A stretch of DNA of 64,000 nucleotides from Tautonia sp040717455 (GCF_040717455.1 NZ_JBFEFH010000023.1:49308-113307); one strand, 5' to 3'; numbered from the stretch's first letter, positions 37,908 to 47,540 are shown. Notes: a model not told the origin generated them from the letters alone. Numbers and translations: made by a program.

Positions 37908-39284
37908 GTGGCCGAGAAGCCCTGGGGAGGTCGGTTCGCCGATCAGACCGACCGACGGGTCGAGCAGTTTACCGAATCCATCTCCTTCGATCGCCGGCTG
38001 TTCGAGCATGACCTCCGAGGATCAACGGTTCATGCCCGGATGCTCGCGCGCGTGGGCCTGATTTCCGAGGCCGAATGCGAACAAATTGTGCAAGGCCTGT
38101 CGGAGATTCGGGCTGAGATCGCCGAGGGACGCTTCGCCTTCTCGATCGAGAAGGAAGACATCCACATGCACATCGAGTCGGCCCTGATCGCCCGACTCGG
38201 CGACGTCGGCCGCAAACTGCACACGGCCCGCAGCCGGAACGACCAGGTCTCGACCGATGTCCGCCTCTGGACACGGGATGCGATCGACACGGTCCTGGAC
38301 CGCCTCACCGAGTTGCAACGCGCCTTCGTCGGCCTGGCCGACCGGCACGCCGACCTCATCCTGCCCGGCTACACCCACCTGCAGCGGGCCCAGCCGGTCC
38401 TCGCGGCCCACTATGCCCTCGCCTATGTCGAGAAGCTGGCCCGCGACCGCGACCGACTGGCCGACGCCCGCCGCCGACTCAACCAGCTCCCCCTGGGGGC
38501 TGCCGCCCTGGCGGGCACCACCCTGCCGATCGACCGGGCATTCGTCGCCCGGGAGCTCGGCTTCGACAGGGTCGCGGCCAACAGCCTCGACATCTCCAGC
38601 GACCGCGACTTCCTGGTCGAGACCGTCTTCTGCCTCACTTTGGTCGCCGAGCACCTCTCCGGATGGGCCGAGGAGTGGATCCTCTGGAGCACCCAGGAAT
38701 TCAACTTCCTGACCCTGCCCGATGCCGTCTGCACCGGCAGCAGCATCATGCCCCAGAAGAAGAACCCCGACGTCCTCGAACTGATCCGCGGCCGCACCGC
38801 CCGCGTCGTCGGCGCCCTGCAGACGCTTCTCGTGCTCATCAAGGGGCTCCCCCTCGCCTACAATCGCGACCTCCAGGAGGACAAGCTCCCCCTGTTCGAT
38901 GCCGTGGACACGGTCACCTCCTGCGTCGAGCTGGCCTCCATCGTCGTCTCCGGCGCCCGGCTGAACCGCGATCGGATTGCCTCACGCCTCGACGAAGGGT
39001 TCCTCGACGCCACGACCCTGATGGAGTACCTCATCCTCAAAGGGGTCCCCCAGCGCACCGGGCACGGGGTCGTCGGCAAGCTCGTCTCCCTCTGCGAATC
39101 CCGCTCCTGCCGCCTCGCCGACCTCTCCCTCGCCGACTTCCAGGCCGCCTGCCCCGCCATCGAGGAGGACGTCGTCCACTCCCTCGGCGTGACCAATGCC
39201 GTCCGGGCCTTCCGATCGACCGGCTCCACCGCCCCCGATCAGGTCCGGGCCCAGCTTGCGGAATGGCGGGAGCGATTGGCTTGA
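37908..39284 (+). CDS. argH: Argininosuccinate lyase
   Basis: A 458-residue enzyme of the aspartase/fumarase superfamily that splits argininosuccinate to arginine and fumarate in the last step of arginine synthesis. The signature GSSIMPQKKNPD (about 276-287) carries the catalytic Ser loop, and HTARSRNDQVSTD and TYLHLQRAQPVL-type block GYTHLQRAQPVLAAH are present. The GTG at 37908 is chosen because GGAGGC lies about nine bases upstream and the conserved AEKPWGGRF follows. No other arg gene is adjacent. Confidence 0.96.
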   Translation: MAEKPWGGRFADQTDRRVEQFTESISFDRRLFEHDLRGSTVHARMLARVGLISEAECEQIVQGLSEIRAEIAEGRFAFSIEKEDIHMHIESALIARLGDVGRKLHTARSRNDQVSTDVRLWTRDAIDTVLDRLTELQRAFVGLADRHADLILPGYTHLQRAQPVLAAHYALAYVEKLARDRDRLADARRRLNQLPLGAAALAGTTLPIDRAFVARELGFDRVAANSLDISSDRDFLVETVFCLTLVAEHLSGWAEEWILWSTQEFNFLTLPDAVCTGSSIMPQKKNPDVLELIRGRTARVVGALQTLLVLIKGLPLAYNRDLQEDKLPLFDAVDTVTSCVELASIVVSGARLNRDRIASRLDEGFLDATTLMEYLILKGVPQRTGHGVVGKLVSLCESRSCRLADLSLADFQAACPAIEEDVVHSLGVTNAVRAFRSTGSTAPDQVRAQLAEWRERLA

Positions 39285-39386
39285 TTTCATGTCCCCGGAC
39301 GAGGTGCCTGCATATCAGACTGTGATGGTGCGATCCGTCCTGGACGAATCGACGATCCGCTCCTCCTCTTCAAACCGGCGACAGAC

Positions 39387-40316
39387 ATGCTACTCGACCG
39401 CATCACCAGCCTCCTGCAATCGTGCGACGGCAACGCCCCGGCGTTGCCGCCGACGATGCTCTACAACGAGAACTGGCTGCTGCGACTGGCGATCGACTGG
39501 CTGGCCGGGCACCGGGACGAGGCCGCGGGCGTCCCGATCACGCCGATGGCCGCGGCCACCTGGTTCGCCGAGGGGTGGCTGCCGTCGGCCTTCCTGCCCA
39601 GGTTCCGGAAGGACCGGCTGGCCGAGTCGTGGACCCACGCCGACGGGGTCGTCGGGCACTTCGAGACGGGCAATCGCGGCTGGTCCGACATCGTCCTCAA
39701 CCCCCAGGCGGCGCAACTGGTGGTGGTCGAGGGGAAGATGTTCAGCAGGCTCTCGGCCGGCGTCAAGAATGCCCCCTGGTACGATCAGGCGGCGCGCACC
39801 GTGGCCTGCATGGCCGAGATCCTCCGCAGGGCCGACCGCCACCCGATCGAGCTGGAACACCTGTCCTACGTGCTCGTCGCCCCCCGCAAGCGGATCGACG
39901 AGAGCGTCTTCGCCGATGAAATGACCCGAGGCGCGATCCTCCGCAAGGTCCGCCGCCGGGTCGAGGACTACGCCGGCACCCGCGACGACTGGTTCCGCGA
40001 CTGGTTCGTCCCCGCGATTCGCCAGCTCGACCTGGTCTGCCTCGCCTGGGAAGACCTGATCGAGACCATCGCCTTCCACGACCCCGCCGCCGGCCAGGAG
40101 TTCGACGCCTTCTACAACGCCTGCCTCTTCTACAATCGCCCGCAGGCCGTCACCATGCTCCATGATCTCCGCTCCGGCCCCGCGCCCGACCCCGAGCCGG
40201 AGCTGGAAGGTCTGGACCACGACGCGATCGTCCCCGCCCGCCTCGGCGACGATCGCCCCGACCTGCCCGGCCCCCGCGACCCGATTCGCGACGCCGCGAT
40301 CCGCCGGAAGGGCTGA
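39387..40316 (+). CDS. Unknown protein with a PD-(D/E)XK-like core
   Basis: A 309-residue soluble protein between argH and lysA. The segment GNRGWSDIVLNPQAAQLVVV followed by EGKM (about residues 93-116) places an Asp and a Glu-x-Lys on consecutive strands, the arrangement of PD-(D/E)XK nuclease-fold proteins. A helical C-terminal half (AILRKVRRRVEDYAGTRDDW, ACLFYNRPQAVTMLHDLRSG) follows, ending in an acidic Pro-rich tail. No partner methylase or helicase is near. It may be a stand-alone nuclease-like protein or a non-catalytic fold relative. ATG at 39387. Confidence 0.6.
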   Translation: MLLDRITSLLQSCDGNAPALPPTMLYNENWLLRLAIDWLAGHRDEAAGVPITPMAAATWFAEGWLPSAFLPRFRKDRLAESWTHADGVVGHFETGNRGWSDIVLNPQAAQLVVVEGKMFSRLSAGVKNAPWYDQAARTVACMAEILRRADRHPIELEHLSYVLVAPRKRIDESVFADEMTRGAILRKVRRRVEDYAGTRDDWFRDWFVPAIRQLDLVCLAWEDLIETIAFHDPAAGQEFDAFYNACLFYNRPQAVTMLHDLRSGPAPDPEPELEGLDHDAIVPARLGDDRPDLPGPRDPIRDAAIRRKG

Positions 40317-40415
40317 GGGCGCCCGGTCGATCTCGTCATCTGTTCCCCGAATCGCAAACGAACCGTCTCAATCCTCGGCGGGCCAAGGCCCGCCCAACCC
40401 GGAACCGATCCCCCG

Positions 40416-41708
40416 ATGGACCATTTTCATTACCGCGACCGCGAACTCTACTGCGAAGACCTCCCCGCCCGCGACCTGGCCGATCGGTTCGGCACGCCGC
40501 TCTACGTCTATAGCGCTGCGGCCCTCGTCGGGCGGCTCAAGGAACTGCAAACGGCTTTCGCCGAACTGGACCCGCTCGTCTGCTACTCGGTCAAGGCGAA
40601 CTCGAACCTCGGCATCCTCAAGCTGATGGCCGAGCACGGCAGCGGCTTCGACGTCGTCTCGGGGGGCGAGCTGCACCGCGTCACCACGGCGGGGGGCGAG
40701 GCCGCCAAATCGGTCTTCGCCGGCGTCGGCAAGACCGACGAGGAAATTCGAGACGCCCTGCGTGCCGGCGTCCTGTTGTTCAACGTCGAGAGCGAGGCCG
40801 AGCTGCAGGCCATCGACGCCGTCGCCCGGGCCGAGGGGGTGAAGGCCCCGATCGCCCTGCGGGTCAATCCCGACGTCGACCCGAAGACCCACCGCTACAT
40901 CTCGACCGGCAAGAAAGAGTCGAAGTTCGGCATGGACATCGACCGCGCCCTCCGCGCCGCCCAGGACGTCCTGAACATGGACGGCCTGGCGATGACCGGC
41001 CTGCACATGCACATCGGCTCGCAGATCACCAGCACCGAGCCGTATGCCCGGGCCTCGGCCAGGGCCGCCGAGCTGATCGGGCAGTTGCGCGCGATGGGCC
41101 ACGACATCCGGTGGTGCAACATGGGGGGCGGGTTCGGGATCGACTACCGAGGGGGCGAGGCGAAGCCGCTCGCCGCCTTCGCCGAGGTCATGGTCCCCGT
41201 CCTCAAGCCGACCGGCTGCCGCCTGGCCATGGAGCCCGGCCGTTCGATCGCCGGCAACGCGGGAATTCTGCTGAGCCGCGTCATCTTCAACAAGCAGTCG
41301 GGCGACAAGCGGTTCGTCATCCAGGACGCCGCCATGAACGACCTGATCCGCCCCGCCCTGTATGAGGGCTTCCACCGCATCTGGCCCGTCCGGGTGCCCG
41401 AGGGGTCGCCCGCCTGGCCCGACGACTTCGAGGCGGCCATCCCCGGCACCGAGCCGCGCGACATCGTCGGCCCGGTCTGCGAGAGCGGCGACTTCCTCGC
41501 CCAGGACCGCCCCCTGCCCCCCGTCGGCCGCGGCGACCTGCTCGCCGTCTTCTCGGCCGGGGCTTATGGCATGGTCATGGCGTCGAACTACAACACGCGC
41601 CCCCGGGCCGCCGAGATCCTCGTCCAGGGGGCCGACGCCCGGCTCGTGCGTCGTCGCGAAACCCTGGAGGATCTGATCGGCCCCGAGCGGGTCGCATTGG
41701 AGGATTGA
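40416..41708 (+). CDS. lysA: Diaminopimelate decarboxylase
   Basis: A 430-residue PLP enzyme that decarboxylates meso-diaminopimelate to lysine. The PLP lysine is K60 in CYSVKANSN; the glycine loop is MGGGFGIDY, EPGRSI binds phosphate, and CESGDFLAQDR and AGAYGMVMASNYNTRP form the second active-site half. Full family length. The presence of the DAP route is consistent with a peptidoglycan-containing planctomycete, though lysine synthesis alone would need it. It starts 99 bases after the PD-(D/E)XK-like gene. Confidence 0.96.
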   Translation: MDHFHYRDRELYCEDLPARDLADRFGTPLYVYSAAALVGRLKELQTAFAELDPLVCYSVKANSNLGILKLMAEHGSGFDVVSGGELHRVTTAGGEAAKSVFAGVGKTDEEIRDALRAGVLLFNVESEAELQAIDAVARAEGVKAPIALRVNPDVDPKTHRYISTGKKESKFGMDIDRALRAAQDVLNMDGLAMTGLHMHIGSQITSTEPYARASARAAELIGQLRAMGHDIRWCNMGGGFGIDYRGGEAKPLAAFAEVMVPVLKPTGCRLAMEPGRSIAGNAGILLSRVIFNKQSGDKRFVIQDAAMNDLIRPALYEGFHRIWPVRVPEGSPAWPDDFEAAIPGTEPRDIVGPVCESGDFLAQDRPLPPVGRGDLLAVFSAGAYGMVMASNYNTRPRAAEILVQGADARLVRRRETLEDLIGPERVALED

Positions 41709-42028
41709 TTCGGATTCCCGATCACCGGATCGCCACCACCGAGCCGAACCGGGCCGGTCGTGGCGATTCGATCGATTCCGAGCGATCCTCGGCCCGTTCC
41801 GGCCGCGGGAATCGTGCCGAGGGAGGCGATCGTACCGCAATTCGAACAAATCCTTCGCCCTCGGGGCCGACTCGTGGACAATCATCGGTCATCATTGCCA
41901 TAGCCATCGTTCCGAGGGCGTACGGTCCCCGCGTGCCGATTTCGCATGCCGGACCCGCGTCGCGGTCGCTCACCATTTCATCCCCGTTCCCATCCCGAAC
42001 GTTCGACCCTAACGACGAGGCCCGCACC
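41709..42028. other. Leader region upstream of the HEAT/receiver/PPC protein gene
   Basis: A 320-base stretch after lysA. It is open in the frame of the following gene, but the residues are low-complexity and the following signal peptide starts at 42029, so it is treated as non-coding. No strong hairpin was seen. Confidence 0.4.
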
Positions 42029-44869
42029 ATGCTCACGAACCCGATCCCCCGCAATCGCGAGCCGGGCCGAGCCGGTGCCCTCGGCCGGGTCCTCGCGACG
42101 ATGGCCGTGGCACTGGCGACCGGCGCGATCGGCCCGGTCGTCGGCACGGCGACGGCCCAGGCCCCGGGCCTCGATCGCTTCGCCAAGCCCCCGGAGACCC
42201 CCCTCGAACTCTGGTCGGCCATCACCTATCTGACCCGCGTGGGCCTCGCCGATCAGGCCGTCCCCCTGCTCGACCGATTTCTCCAGGCCGAGCCCGACGA
42301 CGACACCCTGCTCACCATCCGCGACCGCTTCGGCATCGGCTCGATCCTCCGCCTCCAGGACGACCCCCGCACGGCCGATCGCGTCGGCGAGGTCCTCACC
42401 CGGCTCAATGCCGCCGCCCGCCGCAACGCCCAGCGCGAGGACCGGATCCGACGCTACGTCGGCCTGCTCACCGGCTCGCCGCTCCAGCAGTCCGAGGCCC
42501 TCACCCGCCTCGGCGAGTCCGGCCCCTATGCCGTGCCGATCCTGCTCGAAGCGATCGACGCCTTGCCGCCCGACTCGGCCGATCGCGCCCTGCTCGTCGC
42601 CAACATGGGCCGCCTCCAGCGCCGGGCCGTCCCCCCGTTGATCGCCGGCCTGGACGCCCCCGACCCTCAACTCGCCGCCGACGTCGCCTCGGCCCTCGGG
42701 AGGATCGGCGATCGTCGCGCCCTGCCCTTCCTGATCGCCGACGCCGCCTCGACCGACGCCGACCGCTCCCCGCTGGCTACCGAGGCCGCCGACGCCGTCC
42801 TCCGGCTCACCGGAGTCCCGATCGACCGGCTCCCCCAGCCGCCGGCGCGGTTCCTGCTCGACGAGGCCCGCCGCTACCTGCTCGGGTCGTACGAGTTCCC
42901 CGGCCCCCAGGTCGTCCTCTGGACCTGGGACGACGAGGCCGGGACCGTGGCCCCCGAGAACGTCCCCCCGTCGGAGGTCGAGACCGTCTTCGGCCTCCGG
43001 TTCGCCGAGGCGGCCCGCGCCCTCGCCCCCGACGACCGCGACGCCCAGGCGATCCTCACCACCTTCCAGGTGCGCGAGGTGCTCCGGCAGGCCGATCCGG
43101 CTGATTTGGCCGTCCCCGGCGAGCTCCCCGAGGCCCTCGCCGCCGAGCTGGTCGGCCTCGGCCCCGAAGCCCTGGCCGATGCGCTCCGGCTGGCCCTCCG
43201 GGCCGAGACCTTCGAGGCCGCCCCCGCCCTCATCGCCGCCCTGGCCCTGACCGGCGACGCCGAGATGCTGGCGAGCGACCCCCCCTCGCCGATCGTCCAG
43301 GCCCTCTCGGCCCCCGACCGCCGGGTGCAACTGGCCGCGGCCCGCGCCATCGTCTCGCTCGATCCCGCCCGGCCGTTCCCCGGCTCCAGCCGGGTCGTGC
43401 CCAGCCTGGCCCGGGCGCTCGACAGCACTCTGGTCCAGCCTCAGGTCGTCGTGGTCAGCGGCAACGCGACGACCCTGACCACCGTCGCCTCCTCGCTGCG
43501 CGACCGGGGCTTCGAGCCGATCACCGCCCCCTCGGCCGAGGAGGGGTTCCTCCGGGCCGCCGAGTCGGCCGGGGTCGATGCCGTCATCGTCGACCCCGCC
43601 TTCCTCCGAGGGCCCCGCGACGCGAGGGACCTGCTGATCGACCTGAGGGCCGACGCCCGGACCGCCCGCCTCCCCGTGCTCCTGCCCCTTCCGATCGACC
43701 CGGCCCGGGCCATCGCCCGCGCCGAGGAGTACGAGTTCTTCCAGGCCGAGCGCGAGCCGAACGACATCCCCGCCCGGGCCGCCCCGGTCGCCTTCGTCGG
43801 GCGCCCCCGACGCGCCAAGATCAATGGCCGCCTCTCCCCGACCGATCGCCCCCCGTTCGGCCAACCGCAGCGCCAGTGGCCGCCAGAGGACCAGGACGAG
43901 GCGCCGGGAGCCGCCGACGAGCCGTTCCCGCCGCAGGATGCCACCCCCCCGGCCGCCCCGGTCGCCGACCTCTCGGGCGACCTCTACGCCCTCGGCCCGC
44001 TCCGGTCGGGCGACACCATCTCCGCCATCATCTCCCCCTCGGCCGGCAGCACCCTGAAGCCGACCGACGTGGTCCTCTGGCTCGATCGCCGCGAGGGGCC
44101 GGAAGGGGTGCCGGTGGCCCAGGGCGTCGGTTCCCTGTCCGCCCGGATCGACGTGCCGGGCGTCTACGACCTGCGCGTCCAGGCGGTCGAGCGATACCTC
44201 TACGGGTATCTGGCCATGTACTCGCTCGATCTCAGCATCTACGACTACGACCTCGCCGTGGCCCCGCTCAGCGGGACCGTCCGCCTGAGCGTCGAGGAAC
44301 TGGCCAGGCAGTTCGATCGTGTCTCGCTCCTGGCGGCCCCTGGCGACCCGATCGCCGTCGAGAAGGCGCTGTACCGGGCCTGGGACGAGGCCGGAGTGAG
44401 GCCCAGCACCCCCGACGAACGCCTGGCGATCGTGCAGATGGCCGCCGCCACCCTCGCCCGGATCGCCGACCGCCCCGACGGCCCCTTCGCCACCGACATG
44501 GCCGCCGTCGTCCCGTCCTTGCAACGCCTGATGGCCGACCCGAGGTTCGCCCCCTCGGCCGCCCGCGCCCTGTCGGTCGTCCCGACCATCGACGCCCAGC
44601 GCGCGCTCGCCGAGAAGGCCATCGACCCGTCCCGCACGCTCGACTCCCGGCGGGCCGCCGCCGACGGGCTTCGCCGGAGCGTCCAGCGGTTCGGCCCCCT
44701 GCTCGCCCTCGACCAGCGGGGCCGCCTGGTCCGGGCCATCGACCGCGCCGACGATGACGGGCTCGTCGCGACGCTCCGCGACGTGGTCGACCTCGTCCGG
44801 GGGTCGCTCAGCGCCACCCCCATGCACGTCGAGTCGGCCCCGGGCAACACCGACCCCACCCTCCCCTGA
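42029..44869 (+). CDS. Exported large protein: HEAT-like repeats, receiver-like domain and PPC-like domain
   Basis: A 946-residue protein. A signal peptide (LATMAVALATGAIGPVVG) is followed by HEAT-like helical repeats (AVPILLEAIDALPPDSADRA, AVPPLIAGLDAPDPQLAADV, RALPFLIADAASTDADRSPL). Residues about 470-555 read like a response-regulator receiver (QVVVVSGNATTLTTVASSL, VDAVIVDPAFL, LPVLLPLPI). Then FQAEREPNDIPARA opens a PPC-like beta domain (LYALGPLRSGDTISAIISPS, VPGVYDLRVQAVERYLYGYL), and HEAT-like helices close the protein. A receiver-like fold in an exported protein is unusual. ATG 42029. The sigma-54 activator gene follows 125 bases later. Confidence 0.7.
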   Translation: MLTNPIPRNREPGRAGALGRVLATMAVALATGAIGPVVGTATAQAPGLDRFAKPPETPLELWSAITYLTRVGLADQAVPLLDRFLQAEPDDDTLLTIRDRFGIGSILRLQDDPRTADRVGEVLTRLNAAARRNAQREDRIRRYVGLLTGSPLQQSEALTRLGESGPYAVPILLEAIDALPPDSADRALLVANMGRLQRRAVPPLIAGLDAPDPQLAADVASALGRIGDRRALPFLIADAASTDADRSPLATEAADAVLRLTGVPIDRLPQPPARFLLDEARRYLLGSYEFPGPQVVLWTWDDEAGTVAPENVPPSEVETVFGLRFAEAARALAPDDRDAQAILTTFQVREVLRQADPADLAVPGELPEALAAELVGLGPEALADALRLALRAETFEAAPALIAALALTGDAEMLASDPPSPIVQALSAPDRRVQLAAARAIVSLDPARPFPGSSRVVPSLARALDSTLVQPQVVVVSGNATTLTTVASSLRDRGFEPITAPSAEEGFLRAAESAGVDAVIVDPAFLRGPRDARDLLIDLRADARTARLPVLLPLPIDPARAIARAEEYEFFQAEREPNDIPARAAPVAFVGRPRRAKINGRLSPTDRPPFGQPQRQWPPEDQDEAPGAADEPFPPQDATPPAAPVADLSGDLYALGPLRSGDTISAIISPSAGSTLKPTDVVLWLDRREGPEGVPVAQGVGSLSARIDVPGVYDLRVQAVERYLYGYLAMYSLDLSIYDYDLAVAPLSGTVRLSVEELARQFDRVSLLAAPGDPIAVEKALYRAWDEAGVRPSTPDERLAIVQMAAATLARIADRPDGPFATDMAAVVPSLQRLMADPRFAPSAARALSVVPTIDAQRALAEKAIDPSRTLDSRRAAADGLRRSVQRFGPLLALDQRGRLVRAIDRADDDGLVATLRDVVDLVRGSLSATPMHVESAPGNTDPTLP

Positions 44870-44994
44870 TCGACCGAAGACCGCACCGCTCGGCCCTTCG
44901 AGGATGAGAAGGGCCCTGACCTCGACGGGTCGGTCCGGCCCCGGGCGACGGCTTGCCCCGGCCCGACCGACCCCAGGAAGGACGCGAGACGACG

Positions 44995-46134
44995 ATGGCC
45001 ATGCCCTCACACCTGAGCGACCGACCCGACCTCGCCGGACGATCGGCAGACCCCGCCGCCGGCCTCCCCGGGGTCATCAGCGGCAGCTCGATCATGCACG
45101 AGGTCGCCCGGGTCACGCGGCAGGTCGCCCGGTCCCGGGCCTGCGTCCTGATCGTCGGGGAGACCGGCGCGGGCAAGGAGCTGATCGCCCGGGCCATCCA
45201 CGACCTCAGCCCCCGGGCCTCCGGCCCCTACATCCGGGTCAACTGCGGGGCCCTGACCGAGAGCCTCCTCGAATCCGAGCTGTTCGGCCACGTCAAGGGC
45301 TCGTTCACCGGCGCCGTCGAGAACCGCACCGGCCGATTCGAGGCGGCCCACACCGGCACCATCTTCCTCGATGAAATCAACAGCACCTCGCCCAAGCTCC
45401 AGGTCAAGCTGCTCCGCGTGCTCCAGGAAGGCGAGTTCGAGCGCGTCGGCGACGTCAGCACCAAGAAGGTCGACGTCCGCGTCGTGGCCGCGACCAACCG
45501 CGAGCTCCGCGAGGAAATCGACGCCGGCCGCTTCCGCGAAGACCTCTATTACCGGCTCAACGTCGTCCCGATCGACCTGCCTCCCCTGCGCGACCGCCGG
45601 GACGACGTGCCCCCCCTCGTCAACTTCTTCCTCGCCCGCTACAGCGACCAGAACCAGCGCGAGATGCGCCGGGTCGATCCCGAGGCCATGAAGCTGCTCG
45701 TGCGGTACGACTGGCCCGGCAACGTCCGCGAGCTCCAGAACTACGTCGAGCGGGCCGTCGTGCTGGGCGAGGGGCCGGAACTGAAGCCCGAACACCTGCC
45801 GCCCCAGCTCCGGGGGGAAGCCCCTCCCCGGCCGATCCGAGGGCGGTCACCCGACCTCGACACCCTGATCGCCGACCTCGTCCGCCGCGGGCTGCTCGCC
45901 GCCGGCCCGAATGCCGACGAATTGATCCGGCGGATCGTCGCCCCGGTCGAGCGCGAGCTGATCCAGCAGGTGCTCACCTCGTGCGACCGGGTCCAGATCA
46001 AGGCCGCGGCCCGCCTCGGGATCAATCGCAACACCCTGCACAAGAAACTGACCGAGTACGGGCTGGACACCCCCGCGACGAACGGCGAGCCGGCCGCCTC
46101 GGCACCGTCCCCGGCCGACCGGGACGAGGCGTGA
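44995..46134 (+). CDS. Sigma-54-dependent transcriptional activator without a receiver domain
   Basis: A 379-residue bacterial enhancer-binding protein. The AAA+ core has Walker A GETGAGKE (55-62), the sigma-54-contacting loop GSFTGA (102-107; usual GAFTGA) and Walker B GTIFLDE (121-127), then VRVVAATNRELREEI and YDWPGNVRELQNYVERAVVL. A Fis-type helix-turn-helix ends the protein (IKAAARLGINRNTLHKKLTE). The first 25 residues hold no sensor domain, so control must come from a partner or from its level. It follows the HEAT/receiver/PPC gene on the same strand. Confidence 0.93.
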   Translation: MAMPSHLSDRPDLAGRSADPAAGLPGVISGSSIMHEVARVTRQVARSRACVLIVGETGAGKELIARAIHDLSPRASGPYIRVNCGALTESLLESELFGHVKGSFTGAVENRTGRFEAAHTGTIFLDEINSTSPKLQVKLLRVLQEGEFERVGDVSTKKVDVRVVAATNRELREEIDAGRFREDLYYRLNVVPIDLPPLRDRRDDVPPLVNFFLARYSDQNQREMRRVDPEAMKLLVRYDWPGNVRELQNYVERAVVLGEGPELKPEHLPPQLRGEAPPRPIRGRSPDLDTLIADLVRRGLLAAGPNADELIRRIVAPVERELIQQVLTSCDRVQIKAAARLGINRNTLHKKLTEYGLDTPATNGEPAASAPSPADRDEA

Positions 46135-46187
46135 CGATGGGTCGCTCGCCTCGGCCCGGCCGGCTCGTCGGTCTCGCCCGCGCCTGA

Positions 46188-47540
46188 TCATTCCAGGGGC
46201 AGGGCCGCGCCCTCGGTCAGCCGATTGAAGAAGACCGACTCGGCGATCACGGCGATCAGCTCCGCCACCTCATGATCGGACAACTCCGCGCGGAGCCGCT
46301 CCACGTCGGCATCGGAGACCAGGGCCGGGTCCACGGTCAACCGATCGGCGAACTCCAGGACGAGGCGATCGGTGGCGTCGAGGCTTCCTCGGTCGCCGTC
46401 GATGGCCCGGATCTGTTCGTCCGACAGGCCCATCGCGCGGAGCCGTTCCAGGGCATGCCCGACGGCGTACCAGGCCCGATCGTGCCGGGCCGACACCCAG
46501 GCGACCTGCGCCCGGAGCAATGGGTCGAGCGATCCTTCCCGTTCGACCGCCTTGAGGATCGCCACCCGCTGGATCCCGACGCCGGGGAACCGCGCGAGCA
46601 ATCGCACCCAGTGCGGCATCGGCTCCTCGAATTCGCTCGCACGATCACCGAGCCGTTCCTTCGCCTCCTCGTCGCCGACGAGGTCGAGCAGCAACGGACG
46701 TTCGCGGCACTCGGCCAACTTCGCCGTCACCTCGTCCCACGATTCGAGGGGGGGACGCTGCTGGGGGGCGGCGATCCGGGGTTCTCCTGAATCCCGGGAC
46801 GGGTCGAGCGGGGCCACCTGGCTCGCGAGCGAAGCGACCGCCGCATCGAGGGAACCGAGATAATCCCGATGTTCCTCCTGCGGGATGTTCAACGCCCCGG
46901 TCCACCGGTTCATGGCGTTGAAGCTGGAAATCACGTAGATCATCTCGGCGATTTGCGCATCGGTGTACCAGGGCCGGAGCGCGTCGAGCTGGTCCTTGCC
47001 CAGCGCGAGCGGGTCGAGGGTCATGGTCCTGGCCAGGGCATACGCGGCCCGATCGGCCGGGCTCGCGTCCGACCAGTCGCCGTCGAGCGAGGCGATTTCC
47101 CGCTCGGTCACCCCGACCGATGCAAGCTTGCTCTCCTGATGACCCAGGCAATAGGTGCAGTTGTTGGCCCGGGAGACGATCCAGAACAGCTTCGTCTGGA
47201 ACGGGTAGCCGAGGGTCATCCCCGATTCGTCTCGCCTCGGGAATCCCCCCGCGGTGAAGCCCTCGGGAAGGTACCATCGCCGCATCCGACCGTTATTCAC
47301 GATTCCCAACTCGCCGCTGTTCGCCCGTTGCTGTTCCTCGGCGCTCAACGGTGGAAGCGGCAAGCGGGGCCTGGCCTGCTTCGACGCCTCGAGCGCCTGC
47401 TTCAGATCGGCCCGGGTTTCCGGGATCGGGTTCGGCCGATCCGATGACTCATCACTCCGTGCCATGCCCCTCGGAGTGACGAGCACCCCGGCCAGCATGA
47501 CCAGGGTTGACCATCGCGAAAGTGTGATAAACGTCATCAT
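46188..47540 (-). CDS. Exported tandem AhpD/carboxymuconolactone decarboxylase-like protein
   Basis: A 450-residue protein with a signal peptide (STLVMLAGVLVTPRGMA). The first domain carries NNCTYCLGHQESKL, the CxxC-x3-H site of AhpD-like peroxidases. The second domain (QVAWVSARHDRAWYAVGHAL, AELIAVIAESVFFNRLTEGA) keeps the helical fold but has no Cys, so only the first is likely redox active. It could act against peroxides or as a thiol oxidoreductase outside the membrane. ATG at 47540 precedes the signal. Confidence 0.85.
   Translation of the reverse strand: MMTFITLSRWSTLVMLAGVLVTPRGMARSDESSDRPNPIPETRADLKQALEASKQARPRLPLPPLSAEEQQRANSGELGIVNNGRMRRWYLPEGFTAGGFPRRDESGMTLGYPFQTKLFWIVSRANNCTYCLGHQESKLASVGVTEREIASLDGDWSDASPADRAAYALARTMTLDPLALGKDQLDALRPWYTDAQIAEMIYVISSFNAMNRWTGALNIPQEEHRDYLGSLDAAVASLASQVAPLDPSRDSGEPRIAAPQQRPPLESWDEVTAKLAECRERPLLLDLVGDEEAKERLGDRASEFEEPMPHWVRLLARFPGVGIQRVAILKAVEREGSLDPLLRAQVAWVSARHDRAWYAVGHALERLRAMGLSDEQIRAIDGDRGSLDATDRLVLEFADRLTVDPALVSDADVERLRAELSDHEVAELIAVIAESVFFNRLTEGAALPLE

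Noticed and set aside
39387..40316. Restriction or defence island
   Set aside because: A PD-(D/E)XK-like protein alone, between argH and lysA, without a methylase, helicase or other defence gene.
41978..45010. 1010-codon minus-strand frame opposite the HEAT/receiver/PPC gene
   Set aside because: Gly/Asp/Val/Arg-rich shadow; the plus-strand gene has a signal peptide and recognisable domains.
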